From Streptomyces plumbidurans (GTDB taxonomy: Bacteria; Actinomycetota; Actinomycetes; Streptomycetales; Streptomycetaceae), in NCBI RefSeq assembly GCF_019857225.1, contig NZ_JAFJSY010000027.1, positions 37,207-101,206 of the forward strand: 64,000 bases of DNA. The letters run 5' to 3'. How positions within the stretch are numbered: position 1 is the first letter of the stretch; each line of letters opens with the position of its first letter. Below the pieces are notes generated by a model, which saw nothing but the letters and a program-made list of their open reading frames with translations, was not told the origin of the DNA and ran no database searches. A program made the translations under genes and the position numbers. Of the stretch, positions 49,986-58,644 are shown one piece after another.

Positions 49986-51131
49986 ATGCGTGTCGTCATC
50001 GTGACCGAATCCTTTCCCCCCGACGTGAACGGCGTGGCCCACTGCGCGCTCCAGACCGCCCGGCACCTCGCAGATCGCGGTCACCTCCCCCTCGTCGTCG
50101 CTCCGGCAAGCACCGCACTCGTCGGCCGCGCCGGTACCGGGCCCGACGCCCAGGCGCCGTGCCCCGTCGTCCGAGTCCCCTCCCTACCGCTCCCGGGCTA
50201 TCCCCAGGTCCGGGTCGCCCTGCCCAGCCGCCGCCTGGCCGCGGCAGTCGCCGGGCACCGGCCCGACGTCGTCCACCTGGCCAGCCCCTTCGTCCTCGGC
50301 GTCCGCGGCATGGCGGTCGCCGCCCGGTGCGGCGTGCCGGCCGTCGCCGTCTACCAGACGGACCTGGCCGGATACGCCCGTACCTACATGGGCGCCGGCG
50401 AGGCGACGGCCTGGCGGCGCATCCGCTCCGTGCACGCCGCCGCCGACCTCACCCTCGCCCCCTCCAGCGCCTCGCTGCGCGACCTGGAGGCCCACGACGT
50501 GCCCCGGGTCAAGCTCTGGCCCCGCGGCGTGGACACCGCCCGCTTCCGCCCCGAGCTGCGCGACGGGTCCCTGCGCCGTGAACTCGCCCCGAACGGCGAG
50601 CTGATCGTCGGATACGTCGGCCGGCTCGCACCCGAGAAGCACATCGAGCTCCTGGCCGGCGTGTGCGGGCTCGACGGCGTCAAGGTCGTCGTCGTGGGCG
50701 ACGGCCCGAGCCGGCCCAGCCTGTCCGAGGCCCTGCCGGGCGCCGTCTTCCTCGGCCGCCGCACCGGTGACGACCTCGCCCGGATCTACGCCTCGCTGGA
50801 CCTGTTCGCCCACACCGGGCCCTTCGAGACCTTCTGCCAGACCGTGCAGGAGGCCATGGCGAGCGGCCTCCCCGTGGTCGCGCCGGCCGTCGGCGGCCCC
50901 CTCGATCTCGTCGCCCACGGGCGCACCGGGCTGCTGGTGCCGCCCCGCGACGCCGACGCCGTACGCGAGGCCGTGCGGTCCCTGATGGCCGACCCGGCCC
51001 GGCGGGCCGCCTTCGGCGCCACCGCGCGCGCCACGGTCGAGGGACGCACCTGGGCGGCGGTGGGCGATCAGCTGATCGGGCACTACGCGGATGTGCTCGC
51101 CGCGCGCAGGAAGACGGCGGTGGCGGCATGA
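49986..51131 (+). CDS. GT4 glycosyltransferase (first of a coupled pair)
   Basis: A 381-aa retaining GT-B glycosyltransferase. The N-terminus VVIVTESFPPDVNGVAHCALQTARHLADRG is typical of the PimB/MgtA-like mannosyltransferases. The C-terminal nucleotide-binding half shows VGYVGRLAPEKHIELLAGV and AHTGPFETFCQTVQEAMASGLPVVAPAVGGPLDLV, with the E-x7-E motif around the second. It probably adds a hexose to a membrane glycolipid on the inner face. It overlaps the next gene by four bases. Confidence 0.9.
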   Translation: MRVVIVTESFPPDVNGVAHCALQTARHLADRGHLPLVVAPASTALVGRAGTGPDAQAPCPVVRVPSLPLPGYPQVRVALPSRRLAAAVAGHRPDVVHLASPFVLGVRGMAVAARCGVPAVAVYQTDLAGYARTYMGAGEATAWRRIRSVHAAADLTLAPSSASLRDLEAHDVPRVKLWPRGVDTARFRPELRDGSLRRELAPNGELIVGYVGRLAPEKHIELLAGVCGLDGVKVVVVGDGPSRPSLSEALPGAVFLGRRTGDDLARIYASLDLFAHTGPFETFCQTVQEAMASGLPVVAPAVGGPLDLVAHGRTGLLVPPRDADAVREAVRSLMADPARRAAFGATARATVEGRTWAAVGDQLIGHYADVLAARRKTAVAA

Positions 51132-52285
51132 GCTCCCTGCGGATCGTGCGCCTGGCGAACTTCGTCGCCCCCGCCTCCGGCGGTCTGCGCACCGCCCTGC
51201 GCGAACTGGGCAAGGGCTTCCGGGCGGCCGGGCACGAGCCCGTGCTGATCGTGCCCGGCGAGCGCGCCGACGACCGCGACACCGAGCAGGGGCGCGTCAT
51301 CACCCTGCCCGGGCCGCTGCTGCCCGGCACGGGCGGCTACCGCGTCCTCACCGACAAGCGGCGCGTGGCACGGGTCCTGGAGGAGCTGGAGCCGGACCGG
51401 CTCGAGGTCTCCGACCGTACGACCCTGCGCTGGACCGGCAAGTGGGCGCGACGTGCCCGCGTGCCCGCCGTGATGGTCTCCCACGAGACCGCAGACGGCG
51501 TCCTGCGCACCTGGGGCCTGCCGGAGGGTGCGGCCCGGCGCACCGCCGACGCCCTCAACGTGCGTACGGCACACACGTACGCGCGCGTGGTGTGCACCAC
51601 CGAGTTCGCCGAGCGGGAGTTCGTGCGGATCGGAGCCCGCAACGTCGTACGCGCTCCTCTGGGCGTCGACCTCGTGCAGCGGCACCCCGCGCTGCGCGAC
51701 CCGGGGCTTCGCGCACGGTACGCGCGCGAGGACGAGACGCTGCTCGTCACCTGCACCCGGCTTTCCGTGGAGAAGCGGCCGGGCACGGCGCTGGACGCCC
51801 TGGAGTCGCTGCTGCGGCGGGGCAGGCGGGCGGTGCTGGTGGTGGCCGGGGACGGACCGCTGCGCCCGCGGCTCGAACAGCGGGCGCGTGAGCGCGGGTT
51901 GCCGGTCACCTTCCTCGGCCACGTCCACGACCGCGTCGTCCTGGGCACGCTCCAGGCCTCCGCCGACGTGTGCCTGGCGCCCGGACCCGCCGAGACGTTC
52001 GGACTGGCCGCGCTGGAGGCGATGGCCTGCGCCACACCCGTCGTGGTGAGCACCTCGTCCGCGCTGCCCGAGGTGGTCGGCTCCGCCGGGGCCGTCGCGG
52101 CGGACCACGGGGACGCCTTCGCGGACGCCGTGGACATGCTCCTCGACCTGCCCGAGCGGGAGCGGCGCGGGGCGGCACGCGCGCGTGCGGAGTGCTTCGG
52201 CTGGGACACGGCCGTGGAGGCGTTCCTCGCCGCACACGACGCGACGGCGACGGCGCGTCCCTTCGTTCCCGGGGGCGTGGCATGA
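51128..52285 (+). CDS. GT4 glycosyltransferase (second of the pair)
   Basis: A 385-aa GT-B glycosyltransferase with the same layout as its neighbour: NFVAPASGGLRTALRELGKGFRAAGHEPVLI at the N-terminus, then CTRLSVEKRPGTALDALESLLRRGRRAVLVVAGDGPLRPRL and APGPAETFGLAALEAMACATPVVVSTSSALPEVVG. Two successive GT4 enzymes suggest stepwise extension of one glycolipid. ATGA overlaps couple it to both neighbours. Confidence 0.9.
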   Translation: MSSLRIVRLANFVAPASGGLRTALRELGKGFRAAGHEPVLIVPGERADDRDTEQGRVITLPGPLLPGTGGYRVLTDKRRVARVLEELEPDRLEVSDRTTLRWTGKWARRARVPAVMVSHETADGVLRTWGLPEGAARRTADALNVRTAHTYARVVCTTEFAEREFVRIGARNVVRAPLGVDLVQRHPALRDPGLRARYAREDETLLVTCTRLSVEKRPGTALDALESLLRRGRRAVLVVAGDGPLRPRLEQRARERGLPVTFLGHVHDRVVLGTLQASADVCLAPGPAETFGLAALEAMACATPVVVSTSSALPEVVGSAGAVAADHGDAFADAVDMLLDLPERERRGAARARAECFGWDTAVEAFLAAHDATATARPFVPGGVA

Positions 52286-53130
52286 GACCGGTGCGCTTCG
52301 TCGCTCTCGGGGACTCGCTGACCGAGGGCGTGGGCGATCCCGTCGGGGACGGGTGGCGCGGCTGGGCCGCGCTGCTCGCCGACGGGCTTGCCGAGGACCG
52401 CGTCGAGTTCACCAACCTCGCGGTCAGCGGCGCACAGACCCGCGAGGTGCTGGAACTGCAGACCCCGGCCGGCCTCGAACTGAGGCCCGACATCGCCTCC
52501 GTGGTCATCGGCGTCAACGACACCCTGCGCTGCACCTTCGACATCCACGCCGTCGCCGAACGGCTCGACAAGGTCTACGCCGCCTTCACCGGGCAGGGCG
52601 CGACCCTGCTCACCGCCTGTCTGCCCGACCCCGGCTCGATGCTCGGGCTGCCGGGTGCGCTGGCCCGTCCACTGGCCCGGCGGCAGCGAGCGGTCAACCG
52701 GGTGGTGCACGCGCTCTCCGACCGCTACGGCGCCGTCCACCTGCATGCCGCCGAGGCCGACTGGATCACGGACCGTGCGATGTGGAGCGCGGACCGGCTG
52801 CACCCCGGCGAGCAGGGGCACCGGCAACTGGCCCTGCGCTTCCACGCGTTGCTGGCGGAGGCGGACCTGGCGGCAGGCCCGGCCCCCTCACCCGAACCCC
52901 AGTTCCCGGCTCCCACCACCTCGGCGAGCCTGCTGTGGCTGGCGACGGCGGGAACCGGGTGGGTCGCCCGGCGGTGCACCGACCTACTACCTCAACTGCT
53001 ACGGCTCGCCGCCGATGAGATGCGGCACCGGGCGCGGGGGACGAGTGCGCGGCTGGACCTGCGGGCCGCGGCCGCGGTGTCCGCGGCGCTGGCTGCGGTG
53101 TCGGTGGTGGAGCAGCCCGATGCGGTGTAG
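52282..53130 (+). CDS. SGNH/GDSL-family esterase
   Basis: A 282-aa hydrolase without signal peptide. Block I is FVALGDSLTEGVGDP (Ser12); the GVND motif corresponds to block III; block V is WSADRLHPGEQGH (Asp171, His174). It should remove or transfer an acyl group. Overlap with the glycosyltransferase gene implies that its substrate is the same glycolipid or a carrier-bound sugar. The last 60 residues are Ala/Arg-rich and possibly disordered. Confidence 0.88.
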   Translation: MRPVRFVALGDSLTEGVGDPVGDGWRGWAALLADGLAEDRVEFTNLAVSGAQTREVLELQTPAGLELRPDIASVVIGVNDTLRCTFDIHAVAERLDKVYAAFTGQGATLLTACLPDPGSMLGLPGALARPLARRQRAVNRVVHALSDRYGAVHLHAAEADWITDRAMWSADRLHPGEQGHRQLALRFHALLAEADLAAGPAPSPEPQFPAPTTSASLLWLATAGTGWVARRCTDLLPQLLRLAADEMRHRARGTSARLDLRAAAAVSAALAAVSVVEQPDAV

Positions 53131-53182
53131 CTGTGCGGGTCGGGTGGGAGTGGGGTGCCCTGAGTGGCTCGGTGCGGCTTCG

Positions 53183-53241
53183 TCGTGGCTGGTCGCGCGC
53201 ACGCGGCGGAGCCGCATATCGGATGGGGCCCCGCGCCCCTT
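53183..53241. repeat. Second copy of the dispersed Streptomyces repeat
   Basis: It starts TCGTGGCTGGTCGCGC, identical to the start of the element at 2778, and ends CCCGCGCCCCTT like it, but a roughly 30-bp block with the hairpin GCGGC-GGA-GCCGC lies between the two parts. It separates the convergent esterase and pxpC genes and probably aids termination. Confidence 0.6.
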
Positions 53242-53248
53242 CAGGGCG

Positions 53249-54118
53249 TCAGTGGTGACGTTTGTTGATGAAGCGGAGCGGGGTGCCAGGTGCTGCCTGG
53301 GCTGTTGCCGGGAGGTCGTGCGGGTGGACCACCGCGATCACCGGGTAGCCCCCGGTGGTCGGGTGGTCCGCCAGGAAGACCACCGGGCGGCCGTCCGGAG
53401 GGACCTGGACCGCGCCCAACACCATGCCCTCGCTGGGGAGTTCGCCCGGTACGGCCCGGTCGAGGGCGGGTCCTTCCGTGCGCAGGCCGATGCGGTTGCT
53501 GGCGGAGGACACCCGGTACGTGCGGGACGTGAAGGTGCGCAGGGCCTCCGGGGTGAACCAGTCGTCGCGCGGGCCCGGCGTCACGCGCAGGACCAGCTCG
53601 GCCGGGGGAGCGGGCTGCGGAGCGACGTCCACGCGCGCGTGCACGTCCGCCGGCGTTCCCAGGGGCAGCACCGTGCCGTCCGCGAGCGGCGCCGGCCCCA
53701 GACCGGAGAGGAGGTCCGTCGAGCGGCTGCCGAGCACCGGCTCGACGGCGATGCCACCGGAGACGGCCACATAGCCGCGCACTCCGGACGCGACCGCTCC
53801 GACGTCCAGGAGCGCACCGGCCGACACCCGCACCGGAGCCCCCCAGGCGACCGGCCGTCCGTCCACCGAGACGGGGCAGGGGGCGCCCCCGACAGCGACG
53901 GTGACGGCCGAACGTGGCCGTACGGCACAGCCGTTGACGGTGGTCTCCAGGACGGCTGCTTCCGGAGGGTTGCCCACGAGCCGGTTGACCAGCGCCGCGG
54001 TGGGCCCGTCGAGCGCCCCGGAGCGGGGCACGCCGAGATGTGCGTGCCCGGGGCGTCCGCGATCCTGCACGGTGGTCAGTGCCCCGGCCCGTACGACGAC
54101 GAGCGCCCGGTCCGTCAT
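53249..54118 (-). CDS. pxpC: 5-oxoprolinase subunit C
   Basis: A 289-aa protein of the biotin-dependent carboxyltransferase-like (KipA/PxpC) family. The blocks are VVVRAGALTTVQDRGRPGHAHLGVPRSGALD, TVNGCAVRPRSAVTVAVGGA, SNRIGLRTEGP and LPSEGMVLGAVQVPPDGRPVVFLADHPTTGGYPVIAVV. With PxpA and PxpB it forms the ATP-dependent 5-oxoprolinase that opens pyroglutamate to L-glutamate. ATG overlaps the pxpB stop (ATGA). Confidence 0.94.
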   Translation of the reverse strand: MTDRALVVVRAGALTTVQDRGRPGHAHLGVPRSGALDGPTAALVNRLVGNPPEAAVLETTVNGCAVRPRSAVTVAVGGAPCPVSVDGRPVAWGAPVRVSAGALLDVGAVASGVRGYVAVSGGIAVEPVLGSRSTDLLSGLGPAPLADGTVLPLGTPADVHARVDVAPQPAPPAELVLRVTPGPRDDWFTPEALRTFTSRTYRVSSASNRIGLRTEGPALDRAVPGELPSEGMVLGAVQVPPDGRPVVFLADHPTTGGYPVIAVVHPHDLPATAQAAPGTPLRFINKRHH

Positions 54119-54732
54119 GAGCCGTCCACCGGGACGAAGCGCACGCGCGTGCCGGGCGACAACAGCGCGGCCGGCACGCGCGCGTGGTCCCACAGAACGG
54201 CGTCCGTGCGCCCGATCAGCTGCCAGCCGCCCGGCGACGAGCGCGGATACACGCCCGTGTACGGGCCCGCCAGCGCCACCGAACCGGCCGGGACGGCCGT
54301 GCGCGGAGTGGCCCGGCGCGGAACGTTGTAGCGCCGCGGAAGACCCGTGAGGTAGCCGAAGCCGGGCGCGAACCCGCAGAAGGCGACGGTGAATTCGGCG
54401 TCCGCGTGGATGCGGGCCGCCTCCTGCTCCGGCACGCCCCAGTGCGCGGCGACCTCGGCCAGGTCCGGGCCGTCGTAGCGCACCGGGATCTCGATCGCAT
54501 CCCGCGCGCGTGGGGGAGCGGGGGGTACCTCGGAGGCGGTCAGTTCCGACGCCAGACGGGCCGGGTCGTCGAGGCCGTCGAGCAGGACGGTGCGGGCCGC
54601 GGGAACGATCTCACGGACCGTGAGCAGGCCTTCCGCGCGGCGACGCAGCAGATCGGCGTGCAGGGCCTGCGCCTCGTGACCGGAGGACACCTCGACGAGC
54701 AGGGCGCTGTCCCCCACGGGAAGTGCCCTCAT
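54115..54732 (-). CDS. pxpB: 5-oxoprolinase subunit B
   Basis: A 205-aa protein of the KipI/PxpB family: ALPVGDSALLVEVSSG at the N-terminus and EFTVAFCGFAPGFGYLTGLPRRYNVPRRATPRTAVPAGSVALAG in the conserved C-terminal half. It works with PxpC in ATP-driven ring opening. The start codon overlaps the pxpA stop by four bases, so pxpA-pxpB-pxpC are translationally coupled. Confidence 0.94.
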   Translation of the reverse strand: MRALPVGDSALLVEVSSGHEAQALHADLLRRRAEGLLTVREIVPAARTVLLDGLDDPARLASELTASEVPPAPPRARDAIEIPVRYDGPDLAEVAAHWGVPEQEAARIHADAEFTVAFCGFAPGFGYLTGLPRRYNVPRRATPRTAVPAGSVALAGPYTGVYPRSSPGGWQLIGRTDAVLWDHARVPAALLSPGTRVRFVPVDGS

Positions 54733-55487
54733 GCGAAGGCCTCCACCGTCACGCCCGACTCCTGCAGGCGCCGCCGCACCAGCAGGGCCAGTTCCACGGC
54801 GCCCGGTGTGTCCCCGTGCAGGCACAGAGAACGCGCGCGTACGTCGACCGGCGACCCGGCGTGGGAGGTGACCGTGCCGAACCGGGCCAGCCCCACCGAG
54901 CGTTCCACCACCGTCTGCGGATCGGTGACCACGGCGCCGTCCTGGCCGCGCGGCACGAGCGTGCCCTCGGCGGTGTACCCGCGGTCGGCGAACGCCTCCG
55001 CCACCGTCGCGAGGCCCGCCTTGACGGCGTACTCCAGAAGCCGCGAACCCGGCAGGCCGAGCACGGGCAGGGCGGGGTCGGCGAGCTGCACCCCCTCCAC
55101 GACCGCGGCGGCCTGCTCCTCGTCGTGCACGACGCGGTTGTAGAGCGCGCCGTGCGGCTTGACGTACGACACGCGCGTGCCCGCCGCGCGTGCGAAGACC
55201 TCCAGGGCACCGATCTGGTACGCCACTTCGGCGGCGAGTTCGGCGGGCGGCACGTCCATGGCGCGCCGCCCGAATCCCGCCAGGTCCCGGTAGGAGACCT
55301 GGGCACCGATCCGCACGCCGCGCTCGGCCGCGAGCTCGCACACCCGCCGCATGGTGGCGGCGTCCCCGGCGTGGAAGCCGCAGGCCACGTTGGCGCTGGT
55401 GACGACGGACAGCAGCTGCTCGTCGTCGGTCAGCCGCCAGCGGCCGAAGCCCTCGCCGAGGTCGGCGTTCAGATCGATCGAGGTCAT
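54729..55487 (-). CDS. pxpA: 5-oxoprolinase subunit A (LamB/YcsF family)
   Basis: A 252-aa TIM-barrel-like protein with SIDLNADLGEGFGRW at the N-terminus, VTSANVACGFHAGDAATM, GAQVSYRDLAGFGRR, YVKPHGALYNRV and SLCLHGDTPGAVELA. These are the invariant blocks of PxpA, which completes hydrolysis of the intermediate. GAAGGAGA is at ideal spacing. It lies 68 nt behind the D-glutamate-cyclase-like gene. Confidence 0.95.
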   Translation of the reverse strand: MTSIDLNADLGEGFGRWRLTDDEQLLSVVTSANVACGFHAGDAATMRRVCELAAERGVRIGAQVSYRDLAGFGRRAMDVPPAELAAEVAYQIGALEVFARAAGTRVSYVKPHGALYNRVVHDEEQAAAVVEGVQLADPALPVLGLPGSRLLEYAVKAGLATVAEAFADRGYTAEGTLVPRGQDGAVVTDPQTVVERSVGLARFGTVTSHAGSPVDVRARSLCLHGDTPGAVELALLVRRRLQESGVTVEAFA

Positions 55488-55555
55488 GGATCTCCTTCGG
55501 TTCCTCTCAGTTCGCGCCGAGCTGTTCGTCGCACCGCCTGGTGCCGCATCGCGCG

Positions 55556-56377
55556 TCAGGCCACGCGGTACTGCTCGTCGCGGGCGTCGGTCAGGAACAT
55601 CTGTCCCGGTGCGTGGGTGATCGCGAAGGGCGGGCGCGAGGCCATCACCGCCGCCTGCGGGGTCACCCCGCAGGCCCAGAACACCGGGATGTCGTCCGGT
55701 TCGGCGTCCACCGGGTCGCCGAAGTCGGGTCGGCCGAGGTCCTCGATGCCGAGCGCCGTGGGATCGCCGCAGTGCACGGGGCTGCCGTGCACCGCCGGGA
55801 GCAGGCTGCTCTCCCGGAGCGCCGCCGCGAGGTGCACCGGCGGCACCGGCCGCATCGACACCACCAGCGGTCCGTGCAGCCGCCCCGCCGGGCGGCACTG
55901 ACGGCTGGTCACGTACATCGGGACGTTGCGGCCCTGCTCGATGTGGCGGATCGGGACGCCCGCCCCGGCGAGCGCCCACTCGAAGGTGAAGCTGCAGCCG
56001 ATGAGGAACGACACCAGATCGTCCCGCCAGTGCGCGCGTACGTCCGTGGGCTCGTCCACCAACTCACCGTCCTGCCACACCCGGTAGCGCGGCAGATCGG
56101 TGCGCAGGTCCGCGCCCTCGGCGAGGACGGTCGTGACGTCGCCGGCGTCCGTGACGTCGAGCACCGGGCACGGCTTGGGGTTGCGCTGGCAGAACAGCAG
56201 GGTGTCGTAGGCCCAGTCGGCCGGCACCGAGATCAGATTGACCTGGGTGTGCCCGGCCGCGACCCCGGCGGTGGGGCCGGTGAGCCCTTCGCGGAACCGG
56301 GCCCGGGCGGTTTTCGGGCTCCACGCGTGCGCGTGCCCGTCGACGGCGGTCAGCGGCCGGTCTTCCGTACGGTTCAC
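55556..56377 (-). CDS. DUF1445 protein, D-glutamate cyclase-like
   Basis: A 273-aa protein of the putative hydro-lyase DUF1445 family. Blocks include GVAAGHTQVNLISVPADWAYDTLLFCQRNPKPCPVLDVTD, VSFLIGCSFTFEWALAGAGVPIRHIEQGRNVPMYVT and FWACGVTPQAAVM. Its animal relative DGLUCY converts D-glutamate to 5-oxo-D-proline. Location in a 5-oxoprolinase operon strengthens a role in glutamate/5-oxoproline interconversion. GTG start overlaps the MFS stop (GTGA). Confidence 0.85.
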   Translation of the reverse strand: MNRTEDRPLTAVDGHAHAWSPKTARARFREGLTGPTAGVAAGHTQVNLISVPADWAYDTLLFCQRNPKPCPVLDVTDAGDVTTVLAEGADLRTDLPRYRVWQDGELVDEPTDVRAHWRDDLVSFLIGCSFTFEWALAGAGVPIRHIEQGRNVPMYVTSRQCRPAGRLHGPLVVSMRPVPPVHLAAALRESSLLPAVHGSPVHCGDPTALGIEDLGRPDFGDPVDAEPDDIPVFWACGVTPQAAVMASRPPFAITHAPGQMFLTDARDEQYRVA

Positions 56378-57669
56378 GCCAGTTCCCTCCCCCGGGTCTC
56401 CGGCAGCCCCAGCAGCGCCAGGGCCGCGATGCCGTAGCCGATCGCGCCGAACACGAGCGCCCCGCCCACGCCCCAGCTGTCGGCGAGGAAGCCGACCGTG
56501 GTGGGGAAGACGGCGCCGACCGCGCGTCCGGTGTTGTACGTGAAGCCCTGTCCGGTGCCGCGCACGGCCGTCGGGTACAGCTCGCTCAGGTAGGAGCCGA
56601 AGCCGCTGAAGATCGCCGACATGCAGAACCCGAGCGGGAAACCGAGCACCAGGAGCAGGGTGTTGGCGCCCTGCGGGATGTTCGCGTACGCCAGGATGCA
56701 GATCGCCGACAGCAGGGCGAACAGCCAGATGTTGCGCTTGCGGCCCAGCCGGTCCGTGAGGTAACCGCCGGTCAGATAGCCCAGGAAGGCGCCGGAGATC
56801 AGGAACGTCAGATAGCCGCCGGTACCGACCACCGACAGGCCACGGTCGCTCTTGAGGTATGTCGGCACCCAGGTGGCCAGTGTGTAGTAGCCGCCCTGGA
56901 CGCCTGTGGAGAGCAGCCCGGCGAAGATCGTGACGCGCAGCAGGCCCGGCTTGAAGATGGCCGCGAACGAGCCTTTCCGGGCGCTCTTCTCGCGTACGGC
57001 GACCGCCTCGGGGGCGTCGTGCACCCGGCGCCGCATCCAGATCACCAGCAGGGCCGGCAGCGCGCCCGTCCAGAACATGATGCGCCAGGCCAGGTCGTCG
57101 CCGGCGAACGAGAAGACCAGCGTGTAGACGACCGCGGCCAGTGCCCAGCCCACGGCCCACGAACTCTGGACCGCGCCGAGGGTGCGGCCGCGGTGCCGGG
57201 CGCTCGCGTACTCGGCGACGAGGATCGCGCCGACGGCCCACTCGCCGCCGAAGCCGAGGCCCTGCAGGGCCCGGAAGACCAGCAGCGTCTCGAAGTTGGG
57301 TGCGAAGCCGCAGGCCACGGTGAAGATCGCGTAGGTGACCACCGTGATCATCAGTGCCCTGACCCGGCCGAACCGGTCCGCCACCACCCCCGCGAGGGCG
57401 CCGCCGACGGCGGACACCACGAGCGTGACGGTCGTGAAGAGGCCGGTCTGGCCGCTGTCCAGGCCGAAGTACGCCGCCAGCGCGACCATGCTCAGGGGCA
57501 GCGTGAAGTAGTCGTAGGAGTCCAGGGCATAGCCGCCGAACGCGCCCGCGAAGGCGCGGCGGCCACGCGGCCCGAGGGCGCGCAGCCAGCCCAGAGCGCC
57601 GTCGTCGAGGGCGTGTTCATCCGTTCCGGGCTGTGCGGTCAGGGCCTGCGGTGAAGGGGTCGTGCTCAT
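56374..57669 (-). CDS. MFS transporter of the oxoproline cluster
   Basis: A 431-aa carrier of the sialate/aromatic-acid-proton symporter type. The first helix region AFGGYALDSYDYFTLPLSMVAL has the Asp-Ser-Tyr-Asp pattern of that group; GVVADRFGRVRAL and GYLTDRLGRKRNI are the two MFS loop motifs. As first gene of the operon and coupled to the DUF1445 gene, it probably imports the pathway substrate, 5-oxoproline or a related acid. GAGGTG precedes the ATG. Confidence 0.87.
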   Translation of the reverse strand: MSTTPSPQALTAQPGTDEHALDDGALGWLRALGPRGRRAFAGAFGGYALDSYDYFTLPLSMVALAAYFGLDSGQTGLFTTVTLVVSAVGGALAGVVADRFGRVRALMITVVTYAIFTVACGFAPNFETLLVFRALQGLGFGGEWAVGAILVAEYASARHRGRTLGAVQSSWAVGWALAAVVYTLVFSFAGDDLAWRIMFWTGALPALLVIWMRRRVHDAPEAVAVREKSARKGSFAAIFKPGLLRVTIFAGLLSTGVQGGYYTLATWVPTYLKSDRGLSVVGTGGYLTFLISGAFLGYLTGGYLTDRLGRKRNIWLFALLSAICILAYANIPQGANTLLLVLGFPLGFCMSAIFSGFGSYLSELYPTAVRGTGQGFTYNTGRAVGAVFPTTVGFLADSWGVGGALVFGAIGYGIAALALLGLPETRGRELA

Positions 57670-57777
57670 GGGCACCTCGCAGTGGGAGGACGGAGGGTGC
57701 ATCAGGAGTTCGCCGTGCCGTGCGTGAGCGGTCGGGCGCCTCGGGGTGGGGGGGCGGCGCCGTTCGTAGCAACGTAG

Positions 57778-57796
57778 AGGATCGTTCAACGATCCT
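57778..57796. promoter_or_regulatory. Perfect GntR-type operator
   Basis: AGGATCGTT (57778-57786) and AACGATCCT (57788-57796) are exact inverted 9-mers around a single C. The 19-bp palindrome is centred in the 175-bp divergent gap between the MFS gene and the gntR gene, and suits a FadR-subfamily dimer controlling both. Confidence 0.75.
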
Positions 57797-57844
57797 TCAA
57801 TACCCATGTTGTTTCGTTCTTGTATCTGCGATTGAATTCCGGGC

Positions 57845-58549
57845 ATGGCAGAGCAGCTGACCGGACTGGCCGACGACCGGGCTCTCCTGGGGCGCACCAG
57901 TACCGCCGAGCGTGTCTCGGACATCCTCAGGGGCCGTATCGCGGAAGGGTTCTTCCCGCCCGGCACCCGGCTGTCGGAGGACAGCATCGGCGGTGCGCTG
58001 GGGGTCTCCCGCAACACACTGCGCGAGGCGTTCCGCCTGCTCACCCACGAACGCCTGCTCGTCCACGAGCTCAACCGGGGAGTCTTCGTCCGGGTCCTGA
58101 CCGTCGAGGACGTCGAGGACATCTACCGCACCCGCCGCCTCGTCGAGTGCGCCGTCGTCCGCAGCCTCGGCGAGGCGCCCTACGACCTGGAGGCGCTCGC
58201 CGCGGTCGTCGAGGAGGGCGCGAAAGCGGCGCGCGAAGGTGACTGGAAAGGACTGGGTACGGCCAATATCCACTTCCACCGCGAACTGGTCGCCCTCGCC
58301 GGCAGCGCCCGGACCGACGAGCTGATGCGCAGCGTCTTCGCCGAACTGCGCCTCGCCTTCCACGTCGTGGACGACCCCAAGCGCCTGCACGAGCCCTACC
58401 TCGCCCGCAACCGCCAGATCCTCCAGGCCCTGCAGGCGGGCGACCGCTCGGCGGCCGAGGAGATGCTCGCCATCTACCTCGACGACTCCCTGGAGCGCGT
58501 CGTCGACGTCTACCGCAGAAGGGTCGGAGAGGGCGAAGCCCTCCTCTGA
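57845..58549 (+). CDS. GntR/FadR-family regulator
   Basis: A 234-aa regulator. The winged helix is RTSTAERVSDILRGRIAEGFFPPGTRLSEDSIGGALGVSRNTLREAFRLLTHERLLVHELNRGVFVRVL, and the FCD ligand domain shows the metal-site pattern with HFHREL and LHEPYLARNRQIL. It diverges from the MFS-DUF1445-pxpABC operon and probably responds to 5-oxoproline, glutamate or a related acid at the palindrome between them. Confidence 0.92.
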   Translation: MAEQLTGLADDRALLGRTSTAERVSDILRGRIAEGFFPPGTRLSEDSIGGALGVSRNTLREAFRLLTHERLLVHELNRGVFVRVLTVEDVEDIYRTRRLVECAVVRSLGEAPYDLEALAAVVEEGAKAAREGDWKGLGTANIHFHRELVALAGSARTDELMRSVFAELRLAFHVVDDPKRLHEPYLARNRQILQALQAGDRSAAEEMLAIYLDDSLERVVDVYRRRVGEGEALL

Positions 58550-58575
58550 ACAACGGCTCACCACCGCTGGTCGCC

Positions 58576-58592
58576 CGCCCGGCCGCCGGGCG
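58576..58592 (+). terminator. Terminator after gntR
   Basis: CGCCCGG (58576-58582) and CCGGGCG (58586-58592) form a perfect 7-bp stem with a CCG loop, 27 bases after the stop. Confidence 0.65.
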
Positions 58593-58607
58593 GCGATCCG
58601 TGCCGTT

Positions 58608-58637
58608 TGGGTCGTTGTCAGACCCAGGACCTAGTCT
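58608..58637 (+). promoter_or_regulatory. Promoter/operator of the SMC-like operon
   Basis: TGGGTC (58608-58613) and GACCCA (58621-58626) are inverted with a 7-nt spacer. TAGTCT (58632-58637) is a -10-like box eight bases before the GTG at 58645, so the mRNA is probably leaderless and a regulator may cover the -35 region. Confidence 0.4.
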
Positions 58638-58644
58638 GTGCACC

